Below, in pieces: positions 55,301-64,000 of a stretch of DNA of 64,000 nt. A program made the position numbers and the translations under genes. The notes beneath the pieces are model-generated. The model had not been told where the DNA came from. It did no database searches and was given only the letters and a program-made list of their open reading frames with translations. Source of the DNA: Theocolax elegans (taxonomy: Eukaryota; Arthropoda; Insecta; Hymenoptera; Cerocephalidae); contig CM047431.1 of NCBI GenBank assembly GCA_026168455.1, forward strand, positions 8,206,943 through 8,270,942, given 5' to 3'. How positions within the stretch are numbered: the first letter of the stretch is position 1; every line of letters starts with the position of its first letter.

Positions 55301-57480
55301 ATATTAAATCCCTCTAACCCAGGTTATTTGGTTTAAGGTGACTGTCAGCTAGATCGAATATTACAGTTTTAAATCCCTCTTTCCCGGGTTATTTGGTTTC
55401 AACTGCCTGTCTGCTAGGTTGAATTTTGCAATATTAAATCTCTCTTTCCCGGGTTATTTGGTTTAAGCTGACTGTCTGCTAGGTTGAATTTTGCAATATT
55501 AAATCTCTCTTTCCCGGGTTATTTGGTTTTAATTGCCTGTTTGTAAAATTGAATTATACAATATTAAATCCCTCTTTCCCGGGTTATTTGGTTTAAGCTG
55601 CCTGTCTGCTTGGTTGAATTTTGCAATATTAAATCTCTCTTTTCTGGGTTATTTGGTTTTAATTGCCTGTCTGCTAGGTTGAATTTTGCAATATTAAATG
55701 TCTCTTTCCCGGGTTATTTGGTTTCAATTGCCTGTCTGCTAGATCGAATTTTACAATATTAAATCCCTCTATCCCGGTTTATTTGGTTTCAATTACCAGT
55801 CTGCTAGGTTGAATTTTGCAATATCAAATGTCTCATTCCCGGGTTATTTGTTTTAAGCTGCCTGTCTGCTAGGTTGAATTTTGCAATATTAAATCTCTCT
55901 TTCCCGGGTTATTTGATTTCGATTACCCGTCTGCTAGGTTGAATTTTGCAATATTAAATCTCTCTTTCCCGGGTTATTTGGTTTAAGCTGCCTGTCTGCT
56001 AGATTGAATTATACAATATTAAATCCCTCTTTCCCGGGTTATTTGGTATTAATTGCCTGTCTGTAAAATTGAATTATACAATATTTAATCCCTCTTTCCC
56101 GGGTTATTTGGTTTCAATTGCCTGTCTGCTAGGTTGAATTTTGCAATATTAAATCCATCTTACCCGGGTTATTTGGTTTCAATTGCCTGTCTGCTAGGTT
56201 GAATTTTGCAATATTAAATCTCTCTTTCCCGGGTTATTTGGTTTAAGCTGCCTGTCTGCTAGATTGAATTATACAATATTAAATCCCTCTTTCCCGGGTT
56301 ATTTGGTTTTAATTGCCTGTATGTAAAATTGAATTATACAATATTTAATCCCTCTTTCCCGGGTTATTTGGTTTAAGCTGCCTGTCTGCTAGGTTGAATT
56401 TTGCAATATTAAATCTCTCTGTCCCGGGTTATTTGGTTTAAGCTGCCTGTCTGCTAGGTTGAATTTTGCAATATTAAATCCCTCTATCCCGGGTTATTTG
56501 GTTTCAATTATCAGTCTGCTAGGTTGAAATGCAATATTAAATCTCTCTTTCGCGGGTTATTTGGTTTAAGCTGCCTGTCTGCTAGGTTGAATTATGCAAT
56601 ATTAAATCCCTCTTTCCCGGGTTAATTGGTTTCAATTACTGTCTGTAAAATTGAATTACACAATATTAAATCCCTCTTTCCCGGGTTATTTGGTTTAAGC
56701 TGCCTGTCTGCTAGGTTGAATTTTGCAATATAAAATCTCTCTTTCCCGGGTTATTTGGTTTCAATTGCCTGTCTGATAGTGCGAATTTTACAATTTTAAA
56801 TCCCTCTTTCCCGGGTTATTTGGTTTAAGCTGACTGTCTGCTAGGTTGAATTTTGCAATATTAAATCCCTCTATCGCGGGTTATTTGGTTTCAATTACCA
56901 GTCTGCTAGGTTGAATTTTGCAATATTAAATGTCTCTTTCCCGGGTTATTTGGTTTAAGCTGCCTGTCTGCTAGAATGAATTATACAATATTAAATCCCT
57001 CTTTCCCGAGTTATATCGTTCAATCTGCCTGTCTGCTAGATCGAATTTTACAATTTTAAATCCCTCATTCCCGGGTTATTTGGTTTCAATGCAGGAAAGA
57101 GAGATTTAATATTGTAAAATTCAATCTAGCAGACAGGCAGCTTGATCGAAATAACTCGTGAAACAGGGATTTAATATTGTATAATTCAATCTAGCAGACA
57201 GGCAGCTTAAACCAAGATTGAATTTTACAATATTAAATCTCTCTTTCCCGGGTTATTTGGTTTCAATTGCCTGTCTGCTAGGTTGAATTTTGCAATATTA
57301 AATATCTTTCCCGGGTTATTTGGTTTAAGCTGCCTGTCTGCTAGGTTGAATTTTGCAATATTAAATCTCTCTTTCCCGGGTTATTTGGTTTCAATTTCCT
57401 GTCTGCTAGGTTTAATTTTGCATCATTAAGTCCCTCTTTCTCGGGTTATTTCGTTCAAGCTGCCTGACTGCTAGATTGCA
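31356..57480 (+). repeat. 26-kb satellite array, about 65-bp monomer, about 400 copies
   Basis: Head-to-tail monomers contain, in order, GCCTGTCTGCTAGGTTGAAT, TTTGCAATATTAAATCTCTC, TTTCCCGGGTTATTTGGTTT and a variable joint (AAGCT, CAATT, TAATT or CGATTA). The spacing between GCCTGTCTG motifs is typically 65 bp, with shorter 61-63-bp forms. GC is about 38% and nearly every monomer has a CCCGGG site. Monomers fall into recognisable variants: AATTTTACAATTTTAAATCC; TTGTAAAATTGAATTATACA; AACCATCTTACCCGGG; GGTAATTTGG; AATAGTAAAT. There is no ORF of note on either strand. The array could be centromeric or pericentromeric, but nothing here proves it. Confidence 0.97.
57092..57214 (-). repeat. Two satellite monomers in inverted orientation
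   Basis: Two units read on the minus strand (CTAGCAGACAGGCAGCTT appears twice) between plus-oriented monomers near the right edge. This is the only inversion I saw in the array. Confidence 0.9.
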
Positions 57481-58125
57481 ATTGTGAATGTTATAAATCT
57501 TGTATAAGAGTTAAGAAGATAAAAGTATATAGAGGAGAGTATAGTATTTTCTTCGGGGGCATTTTTGTATCTTTAAAATTATATTTTATATCATAATATT
57601 TATGGAGTATTAATAATGTTTCTTTAAACAGGAGTTTTGATGTTTAATTCGCCATTGTTGCGAGCTATTCGAAATTCCAAAAAAAAAAATCATCCTATTT
57701 TACTTCAATTGCGTAGTTTGTCGCAACAAACCTGTCCTGTAGTTGTATTGTAGCTGTATTTTGACTGGTATTGTATTTAAATAATACAATGTATTTGTTT
57801 TATAATTATGCAATTAGTTAAAAAATGAGGAAATATATTAGCTTATGGATAATAAATGATTAATTATTAATTATTAATAATAGATTGTTTGTTCTAAATA
57901 CTAATCTGGGTTTGTCCTCGTAACCTACAGAAAGCGACGTTTAAGGGGGTGGTTAAATCTGACGGGTTACCGACGGAGTGAAAAAAGTTAATTATTATAA
58001 TTGTTAAACAAAATAAACTATTTTATGCAAATTCCAAATACAAAAGTACTATATAATTGAATAATTAAATGGTCTACAAAGTTACTGATCAATATACATC
58101 AACGAAAAATGTCTACACCATAAAT
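57481..58125. other. AT-rich flank right of the satellite, no gene
   Basis: No ORF, repeat or transposon motif is recognisable, apart from TTAATTATTAA-type symmetry near 57858. Confidence 0.5.
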
Positions 58126-58685
58126 GTCCCTAGTGGAAATCAAATCCATTTTTGGAGTAGAAACTGTCTAGTTTTTTAAATAATGGCCAAAAAATGGTGT
58201 ACATTTTTCTTCCAATAATGAAACGTATTTTCTTACCTTTTTCCCCATTATTCTTGGTCAAATTGGCTGAATCTATCAATGTTGGCATTTAACTGACTAT
58301 TTACGGGGTCGTAAAAATGCTTTGTCTGATTGTAACCAACGTAAGAAAAATGACCCGTTTTATGCCAAAAAAGAGGTATTAAAACTGTTTTCGGCAAATT
58401 TTGTGACGAAATTTATATTATTCAATATAATTTTGGATTGATAATTTTTATGACGTTAATGGTTAACTGATTCAATGTATAAGTATGAGAGTATCCCTAA
58501 TTTTGCAGGACTCGTTGAGATTTTTGTACGAACTTACAGAGAAATCAACTGGACAATGCTTTGAGGTTATGTCCAATCTAGGATGTGGCGGTAAAAGCGT
58601 TTCATTAATAGCCAAAAACTAACCATTTTATCTGGCCATTTCCTTTTTTCTGGCTATTTTTAATGCTCAAATTTCCACTAGGAGT
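58126..58685. mobile_element. Possible MITE, about 560 bp
   Basis: CCCTAGTGGAAAT near 58127 is matched by ATTTCCACTAGGAG near 58671 in inverted orientation. The inside is non-coding. The match is only about 12 bp and I see no clear target duplication, so this is tentative. Confidence 0.35.
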
Positions 58686-58701
58686 ACTACATAATTATAC
58701 A

Positions 58702-59486
58702 TGATAATTAATCTTTCTGGCTCAGTCGGTAAGCAACGAGATTTACCTCCTTAAGTGCGTGTGCGTGTCTTGTCATATTATGGGTACTCTGCAGCAGAAA
58801 TATGCCCACCTCAAATAAAAATGTTACCCTTTTTTCTCTAAAAAAAGTAGTTAATATTTCTTCCAGAGAGTTGATTTTTGTTTAAAAAAGTATTAAATTA
58901 AACGCCTGTTAATCGAGCAAACATTAGAACAATAAATTGAATTGTAATTGAAATAAAGTAATCAGGTAAATCGATTATTATTATTATTGACTTATTATTT
59001 ACTTGATAATAATTTGTTTATGCATCAAAGAGAAAATGATCTTTCTATAATTAGTTTTATATATATATATATATAAATATATATATATAAATAATAACTA
59101 ATTAATAATTATATAAATATATATATATAAATAATAACTAATTATAGAAAGATCATTTTCTCTTTGATGCATAAACAAATTATTATCAAGTAAATAATAA
59201 GTCAATAATAATAATAATCGATTTACCTGATTACTTTATTTCAATTACAATTCAATTTATTGTTCTAATGTTTGCTCGATTAACAGGCGTTTAATTTAAT
59301 ACTTTTTTAAACAAAAATCAACTCTCTGGAAGAAATATTAACTCCTTTTTTTGGAGAAAAAAGGGTAACATTTTTATTTGAGGTGGGCATATTTCTGCTG
59401 CAGAGTACCCATAATATCACAAGATACACACACGCACTTAAGGAGGTAAATCTCGTTGCTTACCGACTGAGCCAGAAAGATTAATT

Positions 59487-59490
<4 letters not shown>
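58702..59490. repeat. Palindrome with 355-bp arms and a 79-bp AT spacer
   Basis: Left arm 58702-59056 and right arm 59136-59490 are inverted copies with a few differences. The outer end of each carries CTGGCTCAGTCGGTAAGCAA, like a tRNA box A or SINE head, and CTGCAGCAGAAATATGCCCA. The spacer is (AT)n-like. It could form a large cruciform or fold-back RNA. It may have arisen from two copies of one SINE-like element in opposite orientation or a fold-back duplication. Confidence 0.9.
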
Positions 59491-59527
<37 letters not shown>

Positions 59528-59605
59528 TATATATATAAATAATAACTAATTATAGAAAGATCATTTTCTCTTTGATGCATACACAAATTATAATCAAGCA
59601 AATTA
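59491..59605. repeat. (AT)n tract and partial third copy of the palindrome's inner arm
   Basis: (AT)n at 59489-59522, then about 75 bp (about 59528-59604) like 59121-59195, in the same direction as the right arm. Confidence 0.75.
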
Positions 59606-59697
59606 TATATATATATATAATAAATTATTAAAGGCACTATATGAAATTACACTTTTTTTTAAAACGATTATCCAAAGAATTCATTTCAGGCATTTAT

Positions 59698-59860
59698 TAG
59701 TAAACTACGAGAATTCATTAGTAATCTCGAGTAATCATTAGTAATCCCGAGTAAATAAATCAGTAGTGTTCTTTAAATTTTTTGATTACTATACTCGCGC
59801 AAGAATTCTCCAGTAATCTCAGTAATCTCTGGTAATCTCTAGTAATCTATGATATTCTTT
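59698..59860. repeat. Irregular short repeats of AGTAATC
   Basis: AGTAATC or close variants occur about seven times with spacings of 9-20 bp, directly upstream of the jelly-roll relic. AT-rich with no clear function. Confidence 0.6.
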
Positions 59861-59934
59861 GGGAAATCGAAGGTATTTTTTCGCAGAATACTTTAGTGAT
59901 TAGCCCCTCGAGTCCGAATCAAAGCAAATTTTTA

Positions 59935-60811
59935 GAAAATGCTGGATGGATAGATGTTGAAGAAAAAAATCAAATAACTGATAATAATGGATATTTTGAC
60001 GTTTCTATACCATTGTCTATGATTTTATGATTCACTGAAGATTATCGAAAAATTGTTATTAATGTTAAACACGAGCTCATACTCATGAGATCTAGAAATG
60101 ACTTGAATGCTGTTGTTCAAGAATCTTTTAAAGTAAATGAGAGAAATGTCTACGAATCATTCAAGATTCACTTAAATCGTATAGAATGGTTGATGCCTTA
60201 CATAGTAATGTCAGAGCGACGTAAAATACAATTATTTAATTATATTCAAAAAGATGTACCGATAGCTATGAGCTTCCGGTCTTGGGAATTGTATGAATAT
60301 CCAATGCTTCCATCAACATCACACCACATCTGGACTGTAAAAACAACTAATCAGTTGGAAAAATTTAAGATTTGTAATCGTAGCATTTCAAACCAATCGA
60401 AAAAATATAAATTCCATGAATGCAAGTAGGTTTGATCATTGCGACATTACCAATATAAAACTATTTCTTAATTCACAATATTATCCTTATGGAAACTTAA
60501 ATCTTGATATATCACATAATCAGTATGCTCTCTTGTATGATATGTATGCAAAATTTCAAAATGTTTATTATAACAAAGACAATATTGTAGATCCATTATT
60601 AACTAAAAATGAATTTAAAACAATTGCACCACTAATTGTTTTCGATTGTTCAAAACAAAACGAAACACTGAAGCAAGCTGCCGTTGATGTACGTCTAGAA
60701 TTTGTAGTTAAAAATAATATTCCTGCGGGAACTACTGCTTACTGCTTAATATTACACGATCGTATTGTACAATATAACCCTATTAGTGGAGATGTAAAAA
60801 AACTTCTATAA
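59935..60811 (+). pseudogene. Double-jelly-roll-like (DJR) capsid-family protein relic
   Basis: Coding text starts near 59938 (AGWIDVEEKNQITD), passes an in-frame TGA at 60028, and continues in the same frame as VINVKHELILMRSRNDLNAV and HLNRIEWLMPYIVMSERRKI to TAG at 60427. A frameshift at about 60400-60425 moves to MNASRFDHCDITNIKLFLNS, NLNLDISHNQYALLYDMYAK, and finally DCSKQNETLKQAAVDVRLEF and TTAYCLILHDRIVQYNPISG, ending at 60811. These phrases are what I know from insect proteins named double jelly roll-like domain (I believe Pfam PF21738), thought to be capsid-derived and linked to Polinton/adintovirus-like elements. The N-terminal part is missing. Family name is from memory; a profile search would decide. 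Confidence 0.62.
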
Positions 60812-61094
60812 ATGTTATTTGAAATAATAAATAAATATCTTACAAACACAGACAAAGTTTTTTTTTTCTGTTATCACCATCTTTCCATTCCCACATATCA
60901 TTAATAACTATAATTAATTATTAATGTCAATGTCGATACAACAGATTACGTCGCGTTGGCAAGGTGGCGCGCGCGCGCGTGCCGATGGGGGACGCTCGCG
61001 TCGATACCCGTCGTAAATTAGGTTAGGTTCAGGGGGCGCTCGCATCGATATCCATGGTAATGCAGGTTCCATTCGGGAGGGCGCGCGCATCGAT
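60812..61094. other. Spacer turning CG-rich near 60955-61080
   Basis: After AT-rich sequence, a stretch with (CG)n (GGCGCGCGCGCGCG), repeated ATCGAT and CCATGG, and TTAGGTTAGGTT at 61018-61029. The last is two units of the insect telomere motif, too short to be a telomere. No gene. Confidence 0.5.
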
Positions 61095-61372
61095 TGCCAT
61101 GGTAAAACAGCTTATTCATATGCCATGGTAAAACAGGCTCCTGTCGGTAAAACAGGTTCCTACTGGGGTGCGTATCGATATGTTTGCCATGGTAAAACAA
61201 CTTATTATTCATATGCCATGGTAAAACAGGCTTCTGTCGGTAAAACATGTGCCTACTGGGGCGCGTATCGATATGTTTGCCATGGTAAAACAACTTATTA
61301 TTCATATGACATGGTAAAACAGGCTCCTGTCGGTAAAACAGGTGCCTACTGGGGCGCGTATCGATATGCCAG
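61095..61372. repeat. Tandem repeat, about 93-bp unit, three copies
   Basis: TGCCATGGTAAAACA(G/A)C begins at 61095, 61185 and 61278 (steps 90 and 93). Each unit holds GGTAAAACA three times, CCTACTGGGG and GTATCGATATG. Because steps are multiples of three, both strands stay open and give 31-residue repeats (plus strand: PVGKTGAYWGAYRYVCHGKT). No codon evidence supports translation. Confidence 0.88.
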
Positions 61373-61849
61373 GCTTTGGTAAAACAGGTTGCGTCGGTAT
61401 TACCATCGGTCGGTAAGGTAGGAAACTGTTAGCACGGATCAGAACCATACTCTGATGGTAAGTGGCTTAGAATCCTCTTTGCCCCAGCTACTCTGGTAAG
61501 ATTACAGATTTTACATGCACTTTTAATCGAAGTGTACAACATATAAAAATATTGAATATTGACTCTTTTAATAATAGAAAATAAAATAACAGTTCATAGT
61601 CAGTATGGTGTCGACCGATAAACCTCCACCGAACAAACTGGATTGTAAATATTACAAAAATCTCGAAGTATGTGAGTGACAACTTAATAATCTGCCCAGA
61701 ATATACAATAAATGATATAACAGCAATAACTGAAATACATATGTGATGTAGCAAAAAAGGGATAGCACTGAATAAAATGAAACAAACAAAGGAAATACGA
61801 GAAAAATTGTTACAAGATCTACATAATAAAACTATCTAAACAAAAATGT
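61373..61849. other. Spacer, no gene
   Basis: GGT-rich at the left (CGGTATTACCATCGGTCGGT), then AT-rich. A minus-strand frame at 61488-61754 looks random. Confidence 0.4.
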
Positions 61850-62494
61850 CTAACTAACTAACTATCAAAGACAAAAAAGTAAAGACAAAACCGAAAAAAA
61901 TTTCTAAAATTACAGTTAAATGCACAGATACCGAACAAAAGAATTCCATAGAGCTGCTTACGAGCTGCATAGTTTCTCAAAAAAATATACAACTAGGAAG
62001 ATTAGACAAAAAACAACATCGAAATCGTATTAAGCTGCATGAATGGTCAAAGTGTAGGACTTGCTGAGCTGGCACTAAAAAATAGTCTGAAGCAGTGTGA
62101 TATAGTACTAGAAAAATAGTCTAGTCCAAAAATAAAAATAGTTGGTATTAACAAAACAACTCAGATGAAAGAAAGTGAAATCGAAAATGACATTAACATA
62201 AAGAATTTTGTTAACTTTAACTGTATTACCAACCTGGGATGAAACAAGTACCTTAAGAGACATATGCGAAATGCAAACAAATACGCTTATATACCAAAGG
62301 AAGACAAAACCAACTATATCAGCCCGAAGAACAAATAGTCAAATCATCTCAACAAAAACAACGAAAAAAACCGCTTCATATCAGTTGATGCGCAATTACA
62401 TTTACTTGAAGAAATACAAAAGAATTTACAAAACTGTGAGGGCGAATATATTAATCTTGATACCTTTAATAAATAAAGGAAAAATAATAGTAAT

Positions 62495-63440
62495 TTAAGT
62501 TTATTAATGAACATCAGAAACCTAAAAGCCAATTTTGAAAAACTTTAAACCTTTATTAAGGGTCTTAAGATCAAACCGTATGTAATTGTTTGTACAGAGG
62601 TATGAGAAAGAGAGTATTATTAGTTTTATAAAAACAATGATTATAAAATTTATTATAACTATGGAGGTATACATAAAAATGCTAGAGTAGTAGTATATGT
62701 AATAGAATATGTAATGCATACGTCTGAAACAATACCTATAAATAGACTTAAAATAATAAATACCGTTGTTACATTAAGTAATAATAAACAGTACAAAATA
62801 TATTTGTTATATAGATTGCATGACCTTTCTTGTGCAGAATTAAATGTAAAGTGCAAAATCATATGGTTATTGGGGATTTTAATATTAATACAATGGAATG
62901 TAATAACATAGGTTTAAACTTTTTAAATAACCTACTTGAAAAAGGTTTTCTACCAAGTTTCACTAATATCACGTGGCCAAAAAACTTGACATCGAAAATA
63001 GGAATTTGTATAGATAATATATTTAGTAAAACAGACTTCATGACTACTAAAGCTTTAACATTAAAAAAAATATAACAGATCACTACCCGATTTTCGTAGA
63101 ATTAAAAAATGGGAAAATCACAACAGAAACTAATGAGGAACAAGAAAGATCTTACTTATACAACTACGACAAGTTATTATATGAAGCGAATAAGGTGGAC
63201 TGGTCCAAATATTTTAATATGAATCATCCTAATGAAATCATCAAAACCATAATAAAGGATATACAATTATGTACTGAAAAAGCTGAGTATAGAAAAAAGA
63301 ACTCGAAGAACATAAATATAATTCCCAGAAAAGACTGAATTATTGAATCCATTATAACTTTCTGTAATAAGGAAGAAAATCTTTATAATAGATTAAAATT
63401 TAATCCAAACAATGAAGAACTCAAAACACAATATAAAACA
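62495..63440 (+). pseudogene. Endonuclease domain and linker of the A-rich non-LTR element
   Basis: Reads NIRNLKANFEKL near 62510, IKPYVIVCTEV where the catalytic Glu is expected (about 62575-62605), NYGGIHKNARVVVYV, HMVIGDFNINTMECNN near 62860 (catalytic Asp/Asn kept), SKIGICIDNIFSKTD, then ITDHYPIFVELKNG near 63075 (the SDH-equivalent His kept as TDH). About four stops or frameshifts break it. The linker follows, with KAEYRKKNSKN and TFCNKEENLYNRLKF. Confidence 0.68.
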
Positions 63441-63442
63441 TA

Positions 63443-63691
63443 CACCGAGAAATTCTTGGGGTACCCGATGTCCAACTACATTATTCGTGCATTCGTACGA
63501 TGTTTAGGACGGCTGTTGCCCCAAAATGGTATAAGAACTGTTCAAAAGTGGCGCTGTAGTCGCAAAACAAAACACTTTTTCGTCACTTAGGATAGCAGAG
63601 CTCCCAAAACTAGGAGAGCTGCTGTACTAAAGGTAATTACTGTATTTGTCCTTCACATAAGTACAGAGGGTGCCCCAAGAATTTCTCGGTG
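63443..63691. mobile_element. MITE of Tc1/mariner type, 249 bp
   Basis: Ends are inverted repeats: CACCGAGAAATTCTTGGGG plus five more bases at the left, matched at 23 of 24 positions by the right end. TA lies on both sides (63441-63442 and 63692-63693), the mariner-type target duplication. The inside has no ORF. It interrupts the linker of the host non-LTR element. Confidence 0.8.
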
Positions 63692-63693
63692 TA

Positions 63694-64000
63694 TGTTAAA
63701 CACTTATAAGATAATCAAAGATGCAAAATTCAAATTCAACAAAAAATTGATTGAAGAAAGAAAAAATAATCCTAAAAAACTGTGGTCACGTATAAATAAT
63801 AAAATTGGTAGAGCTACAAGCAAAAATAGTACTTTCATAAAGCGAAATTGAAATGGATGATAAATTAATAATAAAAAACGAAAAAGAAATTGCTAACAGT
63901 TTAAATGTTTTTTACTACAAATTAGGGTAGACTCTAAGTAAAAAAATAAAAACACCTAATCAGAGATTGACGGAAATGCCTAATAATAATCCAAAAACAA
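63694..64000 (+). pseudogene. Continuation of the non-LTR linker after the MITE
   Basis: Reads NTYKIIKDAKFKFNKKLIEE and NNPKKLWSRINNKIGRATSK, typical of the segment before RT, then stops near 63850. The window ends before any RT motif. Confidence 0.5.

Larger units (their letters stand above)
61850..64000 (+). mobile_element. Jockey/CR1-like non-LTR element, ORF1 and endonuclease, runs off the window
   Basis: A-rich coding relics: ORF1-like text at about 61900-62480 (KIKIVGINKTTQMKESEIEN near 62120-62180), then an endonuclease from about 62495, then the EN-RT linker (SKYFNMNHPNEIIKTIIKDI near 63210) to the window end. Many stops. Interrupted by a 249-bp MITE at 63443-63691. The RT would lie beyond 64000. 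Confidence 0.6.

Noticed and set aside
31356..57480. CRISPR-like regular array
   Set aside because: Units are directly adjacent variants of one monomer with no unique spacers, and the context is eukaryotic. It is a satellite.
31356..57480. CENP-B-box-like motif in the satellite
   Set aside because: The CCCGGGTTATTTGG part lacks the spaced TTCG and A..CGGG pattern of the box; no monomer fits.
20860..60811. A single integrated Polinton-like element spanning the protease and DJR relics
   Set aside because: They are 39 kb apart with independent transposons and a satellite between, and no polymerase, integrase or ATPase was seen. A common origin cannot be supported from this window.
61018..61029. 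Telomeric repeat TTAGGTTAGGTT
   Set aside because: Only two and a half units; this short motif is common in insect genomes.

Overview
This window looks like repeat-rich heterochromatin from an insect, probably a hymenopteran (ant or wasp-like). I base that on the mix of R1-clade and jockey-superfamily non-LTR retrotransposons, an insect-type Ty3/gypsy relic, a double-jelly-roll-type relic and AT-rich spacers. I see no convincing host protein-coding gene. Nearly everything recognisable is a transposable element, a virus-like relic or tandem repeat, and most coding remnants carry stops and frameshifts. Species and chromosome position cannot be told from the sequence.

Layout, left half. 300-2620 (-): decayed jockey-type element. 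3411-7010 (-): 5'-truncated R1-clade element whose 3' end abuts a (TAA)n microsatellite. 7260-8362 (+): jockey C-terminal/3' end, followed by simple repeats and, at 8421-9170, a jockey-type ORF1 relic. 9171-11039: unassigned DNA, perhaps the 5' part of the next element. 11040-14445 (+): near full-length ORF2 of an R1/LOA-like element, broken into three frames. 14421-15004 and 15046-16610 (+): two more jockey-family fragments. 16611-19555: AT-rich DNA with a 109-bp tandem repeat. 19556-20820: GC-rich island with two intron-like intervals. 20860-22030 (+): Ulp1-like protease relic and a lysine-rich ORF. 22288-22359: tRNA-like sequence.

Centre. 22590-28935 (-) is a Ty3/gypsy element split by a 3578-bp insertion. 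The insertion has 550-bp terminal inverted repeats and a 6-bp target duplication (TGTACA). Inside it, within a (TTA)n tract, sits an R1-clade element with one intact 518-codon ORF1 and no ORF2. That is three nested levels. 29620-31355 (+) is a jockey/I-like element cut short by the satellite.

Right half. 31356-57480 is a 26-kb satellite of about 400 monomers of about 65 bp, with higher-order structure at about 193, 453, 5770 and 10760 bp. A stretch near 50.2-54.1 kb is full of one-base deletions and looks like low-quality consensus or a false duplication. 58702-59490 is a palindrome with 355-bp arms. 59935-60811 (+) is a broken gene resembling the insect double-jelly-roll-like capsid family. 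61095-61372 is a short tandem repeat with about a 93-bp unit. 61850-64000 (+) is the 5' half of another non-LTR element, interrupted by a 249-bp mariner-type MITE.

There is no operon or pathway; the elements relate by nesting. The best candidates for something new are the ORF1-only R1-clade element in its microsatellite niche, the unidentified long-TIR element, the virus-like relics beside the satellite, and the spliced-looking GC-rich island.
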